Below are positions 22,031-44,079 of a DNA stretch of 64,000 nt, one piece after another. Source of the DNA: Oscheius onirici (lineage: Eukaryota; Nematoda; Chromadorea; Rhabditida; Rhabditidae); NCBI GenBank assembly GCA_932521025.1, contig OW051469.1, positions 2,430,398-2,494,397 on the forward strand, given 5' to 3'. The position numbers and the translations under genes are program-made. The notes under the pieces were generated by a model. That model did not search any database. It was not told the DNA's origin and saw only the letters and a program-made list of their open reading frames with translations. The stretch's first letter is position 1; every line of letters begins with the position of its first letter.

Positions 22031-24501
22031 TGCCTACGAAAGCCGAAAGAAATTAAAGAGGAGGGGGAGATGGATAAACCACTATATATGCTGCCTCGAG
22101 AGAAAACAATAGCTCATTTCGTGGTGATGGGATTTGGAGGAGGAGAGATGGCGGAACCGAATTACATCTCTCTCTCTCTCTCTCTCTCTCTCGGCATCAA
22201 ACCACCACCGGTTCCTAATGTCCTGCTTCTTCCTCCTTCTATTTGTAGGGTCTTACAGTTTCTGATGCGATCTGTATACTCTTTGACTGATTGGTTATCT
22301 TGTCTAGAAACTTCTGATCCCATCTCACTTTTTTTCTTTTCAATCTCTCTGTAATTATTTTGATGAGTTTTGACTGTTTTTTTTAACTCGTTCAACCCGT
22401 TTGGTACGGCTCATGACTCTTTTCTAGTAGTCCAGACTCTCATTTATCGTCCCTTTGTTACCACTTCTCTGTTCGTCTCCACCGTCAGTGTACAGTCTTG
22501 TTTCGTACTTTAATATTTTGACTCTGACTGCCTGACTGGTATTTGTATTTCTGTCCTTAAGTTCTCTAGTTCCGGAGAGGTTATTTTTGATTAGTAGAGT
22601 TTGCTAGATTGGTTAGACATCGAACTTAGAGTTGGATAGACACATTTCTAGTTTCTTACCAACTGTTCCATTCACTTGCCCAGTATTGTGACTCTCTGAC
22701 TCTCTAGAACAGTCAGTAATATCTCCTTCTACTGTTGTCCGTGTCCGTCTGTCTGAGCCTCCTTTTCCATTCTCTGACTTGATCAGTGTGTCGTTGAGCT
22801 CTGGTCTAGTTCAGTAGTTTCCTGTGCAATGTCTTGCTGTCTTGACCAACTGCCTGTCAATATTCGCAGTTTTTCTTTCCAGACACCTTTTCTAGACAGT
22901 TCCAGTCTCTATTCTTTATTTCTAATACCAGCCGTCTACGACGGCTTTCGCCGCCCTTGCGCCTACGGCGCTCAAGTACGTAACAACGGCCGTCCAAATT
23001 TTGACACCATCGCGCTTTAGATAGTTTAGATTCACCCAGACGTCGCGCTTTAGATAGTTCCCCTCAAAAAACTATCTCGTTCGATAAAAGATTAATATGA
23101 CAATACTTGATATGTTACACTAGTCTCGACAACTGCGGACACCACTACAGACAGACAGACAGACGGACACCATTGTAATTTCTAATAATATATTATTTTG
23201 ACTTTCTCTTGATAACTGAACTGTTCTTTTGTCCCAAGAAGGACAGTTTTCTTGTTGTCTTCAGTAGTCTTTGGTCTGAGATCAGAGGTAGTAGCCAACG
23301 AAACCTACCTAGACTGTCTCTCTGTCTACCGTCTACTGTCGACGAGACACAGTAGAATGACAGACTGTTTTTCTTCCATTCTATTTATACCTCCTGATAC
23401 GTGACTCTCTATACTGACTCTCCTTTCGGGAGCGTAGTCTTTTTTCTGAAAAGCTACTTCACTCCTACTTCGTACTCCCAAATTAGACTCTGCTCCAATT
23501 AAAAACCCAGAGCAATTCAGTAAAATTGCGACCACCCACGATGTCGGTACTGTCGGAAGTCTCGCCACTATATAAGAGTCAGCCCACCCCACACGTGTCA
23601 CACGCGAAACTTTCACAATAGGTTCGTGTCATATTTTCCGTCGTCGTAAGCCTCTTTTTTCCCCGGGCTGCCAGCCCGCTAATGGATCTGGTTCGATGAC
23701 TCTTGACTGTCTAATTATCCCCACCGGCTTATGAACAGCTGGACACCTTCTGGTCTCCAAAATTGGACAGTTATTATTTGCTGGAGAGTGAGTTACGGAA
23801 CGGGGTGACTTGACTCTACTCTTTAGTCTATTTTGGGCAGTATGACGTGGTCTGATTTGGACTGAAATCGTACTGTACTGTTACAATCAGACTGTCTCTG
23901 ACTTTCTGTACCTCTGGTCCTCTGTCTCTCTGTCAGTCAGACTTTCTGTCTTTATCTCAGAGCATAGAAACACCAGATTTCATAGCTGTCAATTCAGACA
24001 ATGACGGCAAGTTTTTTATTCCCTCTTTACGGAGGAAACACTACAAGTCCAGCTACTAATGATCAAAGTTCTATCGCATGTTTCGACACGTAGTAGTACT
24101 ACAGATTAAGCTTATTGGCTAAACGTCATCGCAATTGGCCAAATCAGGAACATAACGATCTTTTGGATTGTGATCTATCCACCTCACAGACCCCTGATCT
24201 CTATCCGTCTCTCTATTTCTCAGACTCTCTATCTAGCTGGCAACCCGACTCAATTCATTCACCAGGTTCCTAAACAGAAAGTTCCAAGAATTACTCTGTC
24301 ATGTTACAACCACTGGGACTGACCGTATCTGATCCAGATCATTTGATTCTCCAGAAAATTCCAAATCACTACAGTTGTCTGTAGAAAAGACAGAAACTGA
24401 CTGTCTCTCTGTCTCTGATCCAAATGATCTAATATCCTGTTACTGAACAAAAAGTTCCGAGCAACCATGACTCAGTCAGTAGTTTTTGAAAAGTACAGGG
24501 T

Positions 24502-24504
<3 letters not shown>

Positions 24505-24585
<81 letters not shown>
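24505..24585. repeat. (CT)n microsatellite
   Basis: About 81 bases of uninterrupted tc dinucleotides. A shorter (CT)n of about 26 bases lies at 22167-22192. Confidence 0.95.
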
Positions 24586-24588
<3 letters not shown>

Positions 24589-25343
24589 AATTTATTTCAC
24601 AACAGAAACTCCCACAACTGACCATGACTCACCCAGTAGCTCTTTTTTGTAACAAACATGCCCTTGAAATAACCCCCAATCCAGAAAGACTAGTCCCAAG
24701 AGCAATAAAGTAGAAAAGAGCGGGAGCGGGGGAAGCCCTTGAAGCTGTACGTGTATGAGAGAGTGTCTCCTGAGGTAGTAGTCGTGGCGTCCTATCGATC
24801 TACTAATGAATGGGCTTGATTCCGCGCCGGCGGGCCCCAGGCTGACTAATGCCAGTGGGGGCTAGGCTCACTCACTTTTTGCTTGTCAACTGTACAGTTT
24901 TTACCTGATTTTTTTCTTTTGGTTTTTTTTCGGTTAGTCCTTTTACATTTTCCCGCCAGAATGGAAGAGAGACAGAGCAGAAATCGATCCCCCCAGGCGC
25001 AGGACTCACCGCATCGTTGCCCTTGATATCTCATCTTCTTTTTTTTCTATTTTTAGCAAAAATTTGGAAAAAAATTGCCTATTTTTAGCCCAAATCTGGA
25101 CAATTTTACCCCTTCGTTGGAAGACTTTCACACGCCATTTTGGCTGCACGAATGGTACAATTTTTGCAAGAATTTTAAAGTCTGGGAAATTTTGAAAATT
25201 TAATCTAAACTGAATCGTTTTGTGAAGAATTTTTCCAGTTTTTTTTTACCATGATTTACCATGATTGTTAAATTTTTGTCAAGATTCTATGAGCTGGTTG
25301 TCTTCAAACTTCTGACCACTTTTTAAACGTCAAAACTTTTTTT

Positions 25344-25425
25344 TTCAGCTTTATGATATTCTGCAAAGTTGTAGAGCATAAAATTTACTACAAGTTTGTA
25401 AAACACCACAAGTTTTAAAAATCAG
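25344..25425. repeat. AAAGTTGTAG foldback family copy
   Basis: Contains ttttcagctttatgatattc then tgcaaagttgtagagc and a diverged second arm (actacaagtttgtaaaacacc). Confidence 0.7.
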
Positions 25426-25527
25426 TTCTTCTAATGGAAAAATAGCTTGGAAAGTTTCTCGAATTCAATGAAAGTTCGGAAATGCCTTCTATACCAGTCA
25501 AAATTTTATTCAAGCCATGTCCGATTG

Positions 25528-25592
25528 ATGCAGTGGCAAGTGGCGCTGCTTGGGATCCAGAAGGTACGGAGTTCGGATCGTAGACTGAATTT
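25528..25592 (+). pseudogene. Weak tRNA-like sequence
   Basis: An A-box-like tgcagtggcaagtggcgctg and a B-box-like ggagttcggatcg occur at tRNA spacing (about 35 bases). Neither matches perfectly and no stems were confirmed. Confidence 0.3.
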
Positions 25593-26292
25593 TCTTTTTG
25601 CTTTTTTACTGAATAACTGTCAAGTTATCGGGAAGGAGAATCTAACAGTCTATACTCTCTTTTTCTGTACTGGACTAGATCATTTGGGATACTGTCTCTC
25701 TGTCTCTCAGTCTCTCTGAACCAAAAACCCATAAAATCTTCTCTTTCCGATCTTCCATCCTCTGACTCACACTATCAGTTTCCCGTGCCCATAAAAAGGT
25801 CTCTCTGTCCTCTCCACACAAAGACTTCTGTCCTTTTGCCATCACTCTCTCCCTCTCTCTCTTATTTACCCAAGTTTGTGTGCTCAAGTTCTTATGGGCT
25901 GTGGCTCTCTGAGCGCGCGTACGGTCTCAATTCCATTGTGAGAGATACTCTCAAAATTTATGAAGAAAGAGCCCCGCCAGCAGTAATAAATGTCCACGCC
26001 CGCGCTAAACGACAAATTGTATAGTGATGGCGGCTCTCCCGTTGGTGGATTCAAATTTCCGTGACCAATTTTTGGCTGGAAGCCGAGAGAGGGAGAGGAG
26101 ATGCCATGACTAATTGCCCTTTTCGTCCACATAGACGAGCTCGAAATGGACCCTGAAAGAGGCCAGAAATGGAAAAAGCATGGCTCATAATGGACGGAAG
26201 CATTTTCCTAGATTTTTAGCCCTATTTGACAATATCTCAATGTTATTTGGTAGTGCCTACTTTCAAGTACCCACCAGAAAATCTGCCGCTGC

Positions 26293-26364
26293 TTTCCTCA
26301 CATAGCGCAGTTGGTTAGAGATTGGACTGAGGTGCAACGGAACCCTGGTTCGATCCCTTAGGTT
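26293..26364 (+). pseudogene. tRNA-like sequence
   Basis: catagcgcagttggttagag is a near-perfect A-box/D-arm region and ctggttcgatccc a near-perfect B box/T arm, at correct spacing. The acceptor stem (cctcaca / taggttg) does not pair, so this is a tRNA-derived repeat or pseudogene and not a clear functional gene. Confidence 0.55.
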
Positions 26365-26528
26365 GAAAAACATTTTTGTTTTTATTCTAGAACTCTCCAA
26401 AATGTTTTTCTTGTTACTCATCAGATTCAAAACAATTTGAAAACCATGTTTCGGACCCCACACGAAGTTGTAGCCAAGTTTTTTCGCGCCATTTTTTCCA
26501 AATCCGCTATTTATGGATCAAGACCCGA

Positions 26529-26610
26529 TTTTTCAGTCTTCTGATGTTCTGAAAAGTTGTAGATTTTGATCTGCTCTACAACTTTCGAGAACATGTGAAA
26601 ATCCAAAAAC
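26529..26610. repeat. AAAGTTGTAG foldback family copy
   Basis: Arms tttttcagtcttctgatgtt / acatgtgaaaatcc with core aaaagttgtag / ctacaactttcgagaac. Confidence 0.75.
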
Positions 26611-28050
26611 TGATCCTTAGCCTATAAAAATGATGTCTAGACCGTGTGAAGGACCACAGACCCTTTTCCCATACTCTCTGTCTGTCTGCCCCACCGCCCT
26701 CTGGGAATTTCTAATCTAATAAGGCAAGCTGAGGCGTGTATAAATAGCCGAATGCAAAAAGAGCCAACGATCGATAAACCTTACGCCTCGTGCGGACATG
26801 ACGTATACGAGCGGAGTCGGCCGACCGACCACGTTGCAGGAAAAGGGCCCCGGTGCCCAAGCTTCCCTTGTTTTTTCTCCCAGAGGCTATTATTTTGTAC
26901 TTTTGAAACATTTTTTGAAATTTATATTCTTTTTTAATTTAAATTTATATTTTTCTGTAAAAATTAAAAACAGTCGGTTAGTTTCCTGGTTCCCATTCCC
27001 ACTCTTCTCTCCCAGCACGCGAAATCTAACCTTTAAAGGACGTCTGTACTAAGTGTGTTTCCGGAAGGCGAAACCCAGAACTCTCTGTGTACTTTCTCCC
27101 ATAAAGCGTGGGAGTATTCCCTCCACCCAAGTAGGCAGTTCTTTTTTTCTCAAGGGTGGTCTGATTCTTTATTCTGAACGCACTTGTTTGCCCCTTCTCC
27201 CAAATGCGCATGTTATCTAGAAGTGTTCCAATTGGGGGCTGATATCCTACCGGTCGCGCGCTAGAGCGACCCGACCCCCGTTTCCAATTCATCGAATTTA
27301 TGAGTAGCGTTATGTCTTTGAACAAGGGGGCCGAAATTTGGAGGAAAAAGCTCAGACAGGTGACCTCTCTGTATCTCAGTCTCTCCCCCTCCCCATTTTG
27401 ATAGTCCCCAAGCGGCACAGAGAGCCTATGCTTGCCACTTGAGGACTATTTGTACACGGCTCCATCTCACAGTTCGGGGCTTACCGTTCTCCCACCCGTA
27501 CTCTTGTTGTGATACCCTGATCTTACATGACAGAGAGTTTTCTTCTTTAATGACTTTCCGCTCCTCTCCTCCTATCGGACAATTCATATGGCATTGATCG
27601 CTTTCGACGGCCATCATATGGGGGAAAGAGAGAAGTGTATGTCCGTCCAGAGGTCAACAATAAGCATGCACTACTCTCTTTCTCTCTCTGTCCCTCTGTC
27701 CCTCTGTCTCTCTGATTTCCGGACAGTTTCCTCCAAAGACTTATCAATCAAAGAGTATGACTCATTCTCTCTCCCTATTACATTATATGATATCACTGTT
27801 TTCTTGACTTGATTCTGATCAGACGAATTTTAACTACAGAAAGATATAAAACATTCCTTTCCTCCCTCTGTTCCGGAAACAAAAAGACTAGTTCTAGCCA
27901 TTTTCTGATCTTCTCTTTACTTCGTCCTGTTGTTCGTGCCCCTTTCTCGGTCACGTTTCACGCGTTGTAATCTTCTTCTTCTTCTCCTTCTCCTTCTCCT
28001 CCCCTTCTCTTCTTTTCCCACACTCAATTTGTGTGAAACCTGATACCTAC

Positions 28051-34640
<6,590 letters not shown>

Positions 34641-34879
34641 CTCTTCCAAAATCTTTCCTTTTTGCTCAGGAACAAAACTAGCTTGCCCTCTTTTTCGCCA
34701 AGGAGCTGTATCAGATACAGCTCTCTTACCAAGTCCTTATATGGTTGTGCATTCAGACAAAGTCTTTCTCTCTCCCTTACTCTCCCCTCGCCAAACTAGG
34801 GAGTGGAACTATGCCCGTATCAGTAAGGCTTTCTTCTAGAACGAAAATGAATTTACTCAAAAAGCATCCACTTCCAACA

Positions 34880-35115
34880 AAAAAAAAGCCAAAAACTTTA
34901 TCAAGCGATCCGAACCGCTGACCTTGTTGACGAGAAGTAGCACTACTTGCCACTGCGCTATGCAAAAAATCGGATGATGCTATAAACTAGTAGGATTTTC
35001 GCCGCGATTCACACAAATGGCGCAAATGGCCAAGTATCCACGAGGTCAGGGGTTCGAGTCTCTGACCATGGTTTCGTTTTGCTTTTTGTCCTTTTGTTGT
35101 AAACGGACTATAGAA
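34880..35115. repeat. Palindromic tRNA-like SINE, copy 2
   Basis: Same architecture as 30816-31090. The minus-strand half at about 34901-34966 has B box cggttcggatcg and A-box-like tagcgcagtggc. The plus-strand half at about 35002-35068 has caaatggcgcaaatggcc and B box ggggttcgagtct. The spacer (cggatgatgctataaac) and the flank (gctttttgtcctt...ggactatagaa) are also shared. Confidence 0.7.
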
Positions 35116-35397
35116 ATCCTTTTGTTTTTTTGTTTACCAACTTTGTTTCGATTCAAATTTGTCTTCCCGCCAAAAATTGAACCTTACTGACACGGGCTCA
35201 GTTCCCCCATCCCCCAATTTCCATTGTGATTGCCGCATTCACTTCTAGCCATTTCACATTTTTATATCCTTCTCTTATCCTCTCTCTCTCTCGTTTTCCC
35301 AGTATCGGGGCTCAACACGACGCTTTCAGCTTACTATATAACTTATACCCACGCCCTTTCTCTTATCCCTCCCTCTGCCGTGATTTTATCAGTTTTC

Positions 35398-35403
35398 AAT
35401 AAA
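35398..35403 (+). terminator. Poly(A) signal AATAAA
   Basis: Perfect AATAAA in a T-rich context about 760 bases after the RhoGAP stop codon. If used, the 3' UTR would contain the palindromic tRNA-like repeat. Assignment to this gene is inference. Confidence 0.35.
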
Positions 35404-35635
35404 TTATTTTATTGAGATTGGAGGAGAGCTTTGGAAATAGTCCGGGAAGATCCAGTCATGTCTTTTTTTCGTTAATTTTGCAGCTGCAAGAATTTTACTG
35501 TCTGGGAGGAAAGTTCAGCCCCGCCTCCGAATCCCAGTCCATTTCCTTGCAGAGACTCTCTCACAAACGGTCCCACTTAGCCCCCAAAACAGTTTCTTCT
35601 CTTACTAAGAGACTGCCCTTCATTTTTGGATTGAT

Positions 35636-35955
35636 CTAGGCTCGCGGGCTATGTAGAGAAGTCGAGCCGGCTCGAGCTGGCTCGCGAGTCGAGTCTTATT
35701 AATACATACAAAAGTGAAAGGTTATTTGGCTCAACAAACGAGAAATAACAAAAGATTTTCGTCAGTGACTGTATTTTCTTCCTTCATCGAAGAGTATTTG
35801 AGCCGCGGAATTATAAATCGACTCGACTCGAGTCGAGTAGATTCGACCATGTCGAGTCTAGTCGAGCTGGCCCGTGGGGTTACATCGAGTCGAGTCGAGC
35901 TGACTCGTGGCTCAAATCGAGCTCAACTCGACTCGTGTTGCCCAAGTATAATTAT
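35636..35955. repeat. gagtcgag-type palindromic element
   Basis: Ends are rich in ggctcgcggg, gtcgagccggctcgag, actcgactcgagtcgag and gagctcaactcgactcgtg, giving many nested palindromes; it ends ttgcccaagta. A shorter relative (cttgggcgtcgagtc...) lies at 37362-37440 in an MVD intron. Confidence 0.6.
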
Positions 35956-36510
35956 CAAGACCAGCTTCTAATCTGTGTCCCTTCCAGTCCTTGAACCGTT
36001 AGTGACTTTGTTTCCTTCGTAGAAATACAGTATGATTTTTGTTCAGTATCAACTGATTGTATTGTTCCCGACCCTCTCTTATCTTACCTGATCATGGAGT
36101 TGAACGCGCCTAGTAAGATAATCATTCCGCTAGAATCATCTAGACTGGACTCGTCTCGTGGCTCTCTGACTGACTACTGACCTTTTTGTCCGCCAGAGTC
36201 AGTTACTCACAGCCTGTGGGACCAGACAGCGTTTTAGTTCGTCAAGCCTTACTGATTGCGATTGTTTTGAATTTCCCTATCTTTTGAACATCTTTGATAT
36301 TTTTGATACACCTTCCCAAAGATGACACATTATCTTGAGACGATGCCAGCTCGTGACAGCCTCGATTTCCTCTGCATAGACTCATTCGCTTTTAGTCACT
36401 TTTATTTTCGTCGTCTTGTTTTGAAAGTGCGCTTCCTGTACACTGGAAGCGTCCAGAACATGCTTTTTTCCAGATTGTCTTTCATCTCCTCCCCCTGTCA
36501 CTCTGTCTAA

Positions 36511-38925
36511 ATGTTAGGAAGCTGGGTAGAAGTAGAGGCTGCCGCCAACATTGCTCTCATCAAGTACTGGGGCAAAAGGGATGAGGTTCGTTTTTCCCAC
36601 CCGAACCACTGAACATTATTATTTCAGGAACTGATTCTTCCTCTGAATGACTCTGTCTCCCTCTCTGTCAACTATCTCTGCGCCAGGACGAGAATTGATC
36701 TGGTAGAGGGCAAAGATTCTGTCTGGATCAATGGAAAGAGAGTCGAGAAGATCGCTGGTTCGAGGTTCGAAAAGTGCTTTGAGGTGAGTCACAGACTGTC
36801 AGTGACTCTGTTCCCCCGTGACTCTGTCTCTCTGACTCTCAGTCTTATAGTCTCAGACTCTCTGTCACAATGACTCTGTCTGTCTCTCAGAATCCCTGCC
36901 TACCCGACTCTCTGACTGTCTCAGTCTCTCTGTCTGTCCCTCACTCTTTCACCCTCTCTCAGTCTCAAGTTGAGACTCTCAACCGAATCTTCAGGAAGCC
37001 CGTCGTCTCCTCCACTCCAAAGACGAAAAAACCAATTTCTCCTTCAAAATCACCTCAACCACTACCTTCCCAGTCGCTGCCGGACTTGCCAGCAGTGCTG
37101 CCGGCTTCGCAGCTATTGCCTTCGGACTGGGAAAGCTCTTTGACTTTTCCGAGACTGAGTACTCTAGGATCGCGAGAATTGGTAAGACTTCCTGAATTTG
37201 GTCCAGATTGTCAGAGTTTCAGGTTCTGGAAGTGCTTGTAGAAGCGTCGGAGAGGGACTGGTTCACTGGCATGCCGGAACGAATCCGAAGGGAGAGGACT
37301 GCTTTTCTGAGGTGAGTGATCTGATCAGATGTCTCTGACTCTCTCTGTCCCCTATACTTGGGCGTCGAGTCAAAAATCTCGACTCGATTCCGGTTCGAGT
37401 CCGACTCGTGGACCATGTCGAGTCGAGTCGGACTATTTAAATTAGCCATTTTAAAAATGTACGTAAACTGTTTATTTAGCACAAAAAGGTAACAAATAAC
37501 GATAAACTAAACGAAGTAAAAACGTCAAAAGTCACTTTCTTCGAAGATATCCACGTCCAAATCTTCGTCTTCTTCCAGGACCTACAGTAGAAAAATTGAG
37601 AGTAATTTACTATTTCGTTCTGAGAGCTTTGGCTAGATCGGGGAGCATTCAGAGAATGTCATCGTGATGAGGACGGCGAGTATGATGAGGCCGCAGTTTA
37701 GGAAGAGAGTCGAACCGGCCAGTAGAAGCCACCATTTGGTCATCTTCTCCTTCGTCTCGACTGTTCCCTCTTCCAGAATCTTCTGCTCGATGGCCGGGAG
37801 TTCTTCGAGCTGCTTTTGTTCGTCGACCGGGGCATCCGAGACTCCCTTCAGCGTGCCGATCGACAACGGTACGTAACAGTGGTTGTTTTCGGTCGACCAG
37901 CGACACGGCATCTAGAAAGAGACAGTATCAGTGATAGAGAAATTAACAGTGACTCTGACAGTAAGTGACAGAGATTGGGAAAATAACAGAGTAAATAACC
38001 GTAACAGTGACAGAGACTGTGTCTTACCTTCCAGGACGGGGAGACTACGGACTACTGCAGCTTCTAGAAGTCAGGACGACTTACAATTAACACTCCAACC
38101 TGTCTATCAGTTTTGACAATTCTCCCATTGTTTGTAGTTATTTCCCGCTTCTACCAGAACTGTTCTGTTGGCTCTGGTCCAGACGATCCTCGTTCCCTGT
38201 TTTCCAACCGGCCTGTTACTTTTGTTTTCCAACTGGCTTTATACATGCCTCAGCTACCCAAACCCCTGATTTTCAGTCCCTTTTCTCCGAATCCCATTGG
38301 CCTGAGCTCCGCAGCGTGATTCTCGTCTTCAATGAGCAAGAGAAGGAAACTGGAAGTACCGTCGGAATGAGGACGACGGTCGAGACGAGTTTTCTCCTCC
38401 ACCACCGTGTATCTAACGTCGTTCCCAAGAGAGTCGAAGAAATTGTCAGAGCTTTCAAGGACCACGATTTCACGGCCTTGGCTCGAATCACAATGGCTGA
38501 CAGTAATCAGTTCCATGCCGTCTGCATGGATACTTTTCCGCCGTTGAGAGTGAGTTGGAAATTTAATGGGAAAATTTAGAATTTCAGTACATGACAGACT
38601 CCTCCTGGGAAGTCATCCGTCTCGTGAACAAGTTCAACGAGGACGGAATCAAGGCCGCTTACAGTTTTGATGCCGGTCCCAATGCTTGCATCTTTTTGGA
38701 GGAGGTAGTGTTTTTTTAATCCTCAGAACTAAATTTTTCCAGAAAAACCTCCACCCCTTTCTCCAAAACGTTCTCCAGACCTTTTCCTTCAGCTCAATCA
38801 TCACCGGTACCGTTCCGAATCTCGAGCCATCTTTTTCTTCTACTTCCGGTCCTGAAATTAAGCAGATTATCGTCTCTCACGTCGCCAAGGGTCCACGTCT
38901 TCTTTCAAGCTCAAAAACCGAATGA
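36511..38925 (+). CDS. MVD: Diphosphomevalonate decarboxylase
   Basis: Seven exons (36511-36585, 36628-36783, 36995-37181, 37223-37311, 38277-38549, 38588-38704, 38743-38925) join in frame to 359 residues. The enzyme converts mevalonate 5-diphosphate to isopentenyl diphosphate with ATP, the last step of the mevalonate pathway, in the cytosol. Diagnostic stretches of the GHMP-kinase fold family are ANIALIKYWGKRDE (about 11-24), FPVAAGLASSAAG (about 100-112), GSGSACRSV, KETGSTVGM, DSNQFHAVCMDTFPP and AYSFDAGPNACIF. The length is slightly below the roughly 400 of vertebrate enzymes. Intron 4 (966 bases) hosts a gagtcgag repeat and a possible nested gene on the other strand. The malic enzyme gene converges on it, with 156 bases between stops. 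Confidence 0.95.
37362..37440. repeat. gagtcgag-type palindromic fragment in MVD intron 4
   Basis: Contains gtcgagtcaaaa, ctcgactcgattccggttcg and catgtcgagtcgagtcgg; shares cttgggcgtcgagt with the reverse complement of the end of the 35636-35955 element. Confidence 0.6.
37633..37911 (-). CDS. Possible nested single-pass membrane protein
   Basis: A 92-codon frame opposite MVD intron 4 with an acceptor-like tctctttctag immediately before its ATG. It encodes two Cys, an acidic stretch (EELPAIEQKILEEGTVETKE) and a strong membrane segment (WLLLAGSTLFLNCGLIILAV) near the C-terminus. A further minus-strand acceptor at about 37585 opens into EEDEDLDVDIFEESDF and a stop, which may be a second exon, although no matching donor was found. 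I do not recognise the protein. Confidence 0.45.
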   Translation of the reverse strand: MPCRWSTENNHCYVPLSIGTLKGVSDAPVDEQKQLEELPAIEQKILEEGTVETKEKMTKWWLLLAGSTLFLNCGLIILAVLITMTFSECSPI

Positions 38926-39081
38926 ACACTCCTTTTTACGTATTGTAAGCCATTTTTTGATTAAAAAACCTCATCTTTCGAGTAAAAAAATGTTATTTAA
39001 CCGGCCGTATAAAGAGAAAGTGTAAAAGCAATCGGGACTAGAGGGAACTCAAAATCTGCTTAAAATTACTGAGAAAATGGT

Positions 39082-42239
<3,158 letters not shown>

Positions 42240-44079
42240 AATGAGGAAGTTTTTGACTTTTCCGGTAAAAAATCACTTTCCCTGCTTAATTTACGGCATT
42301 CCACCCAATGCTATCGGGATTCTAATCTTTCAGTGATAAAAAGCCGTCTTTTCGAGCCACTATAGTGCTTGAGACTGAATTGCTGTCAAAATTGAAAAAA
42401 ACATGGTTTTGAGGTGAATTTTTTCTCTAACTTGAGAAAAAGGCCAAAATACGGCCAGAGAGCGAAACTGGTTATATTGGACGGTTTGTTGATCAAATTA
42501 GAGTGATCTTTCACTCGAATTTGACGGAAAATCGTTCTGGCAAAGGCACGAGCAGCTTTCCATGCTCTTTCTCTCCTCTTGGCCCGTTCCAATTGGCGCG
42601 AATTCAAACGCAGGCACACAGCCCTCGCCTCGTTTCTCCCTCTCCTGTGTATGTGGCCTAGGCAGCAATGCACGCTGTGATGGCCGCCAGTGTTTGCCGG
42701 CCTATCGATCCCGGCGACCACGGGCAGCGCTCGCCCCAACAATCGCCCAAATGGCCGCCATGGTCGCACTTTGAGAGAAGGATGGAAAACAACTAAAGAA
42801 TAGTGTAGGAGAGGAAGAGAATCGATCTAATCTGGACTAGATGGAATGACATTTTTGACATAAAGGAGACCTTTTTAAAGTCTGGAGCTTAAAGAAATTC
42901 TGCTAATCACTAGCCAGAGGAGGATTGGTGAATATATACTTTGTCAAAAACACGTAGTTTCCAATGGGAAATGGATATTGAGACTGCTGAAAAAAATGTG
43001 ATGTGTTTCAATGACTTTTCTAGGTGTTTTAATGGTTTCTATTAACGGGAATAATTTCTGCGCAGTTGCAAGTGGTCGAAGAGGCTGTTTTCACGCCCGA
43101 AAGCAGAAAACACGCATAGAAAGCAGTCAAAAATGGAGAAAGGTGATGGAAAATGCGAGAAAACACAACGAGCCTGCACGATGTTTACAACGAATCGTGT
43201 CGGGACCATGAGGCTGGTAGAGTAACAGTCCTTTAACTTTTCCACACTCGTACTTCTCCCAAAATTTCATTTTTTTTCTGTATTTCCAGCCTTTTACTGT
43301 TTTTCTCACCAAAAGTTTTCCTCCCAAACGTTTAAAAAATGTTGTAGAAATGTTATTGCGTTCTGAACGGAAATTTTAAAGCTAAAATTTTACCCAGAAT
43401 CGTCGATATTCGGCAAATCTTATTTTTCGACATTTGTCCAGCTCTTTCCTCTCTCTCGCTTTCCCCTACCATATTGGAATGCTGTAGCGTTGTTATTTTA
43501 ACATGTAACGAACTGTGAAGGCTGTAACTTGCTTTAGAGCTTGAAATTATAGTATACCTTTTTATTTTTCTTCCCCATGCTCTAAAATCCCATTCGAAAA
43601 ATTTTCTGTCGAGTAAAATGGCCAGTTGGAATCGCTTATCCAACAGTTGTTTGTCTATTCAACGGCACCCCGGCGAAATATCACTCGGTCATTAGTATCA
43701 TCCCGTCTTTGTTCATCTATTATGCCCGAGATTCTCAATTGTTTCTCGTAGCCCCTCTCACAAATCCCCATCGCTCAAAATTACGCTTCCCGCCAACATA
43801 TAGAGGCGTCTCCTGGTAGTGTCTCGCACTCTCCTAACCCTGTCAGTAATTTCCAGTGAGGCTGAGAGACATCGTGGCCAGTGGACGCAGAAAGACCGCA
43901 GTTGCGAGGCTGCGCGTAGCGTCGCCAGCCAGAGTGTTGTCCCGCCCCTCAGCGCCCTGTGATCGCTCCCCAGATAGACGCTGGCACTCTTATTAGTTCT
44001 CTCCACCAGTGCCACCTGTTGTCTTTCCTTTTCCTTGCTCTTCCAGTCTCTTGGATCTTATTCATTGGCTCATTTTCAG
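42240..44079. other. Divergent intergenic region, malic enzyme / HMG
   Basis: About 1.8 kb between divergent genes. A minus-strand frame at 42386-42769 is Arg-rich without motifs and reads through GC-rich DNA, so I do not call it coding. This region should hold promoters for both genes; I see no recognisable TATA or factor site worth naming. Confidence 0.4.
44071..44079 (+). promoter_or_regulatory. Candidate spliced-leader acceptor, HMG gene 1
   Basis: cattttcag ends exactly at the A of the start codon (44080). No upstream exon was found, as expected for a trans-spliced nematode mRNA. Confidence 0.45.

Larger units (their letters stand above)
22031..28050. other. Gene-poor, pyrimidine-rich tract
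   Basis: About 6 kb dominated on the plus strand by imperfect gactctctgtctctc strings with (CT)n arrays, two foldback-family copies and two tRNA-like sequences. A 130-codon minus-strand frame (27026-27418) and a 90-codon plus-strand frame (25447-25719) were inspected; neither has splice or motif support. A short palindromic stretch (agccgtctacgacggct) lies near 22930. The right end should contain the RhoGAP promoter. Confidence 0.4.
34641..36510. other. RhoGAP 3' region and MVD upstream region
   Basis: Contains a second palindromic tRNA-like SINE (34880-35115), a poly(A) signal at 35398 and a gagtcgag palindromic element (35636-35955). Frames at 35412-35639 and 36322-36510 are unsupported. 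The start codon of MVD follows directly at 36511 without a clear trans-splice acceptor. Confidence 0.4.

Noticed and set aside
26293-26364. Functional tRNA gene
   Set aside because: A and B boxes are good but the acceptor stem does not pair and the anticodon arm is ambiguous.
27026-27418. 130-codon minus-strand frame upstream of RhoGAP
   Set aside because: Partly coding-like but isolated, with no acceptor/donor pair and no recognisable motif.
42386-42769. 127-codon Arg-rich minus-strand frame upstream of the malic enzyme
   Set aside because: No splice sites or motifs; composition follows local GC content.
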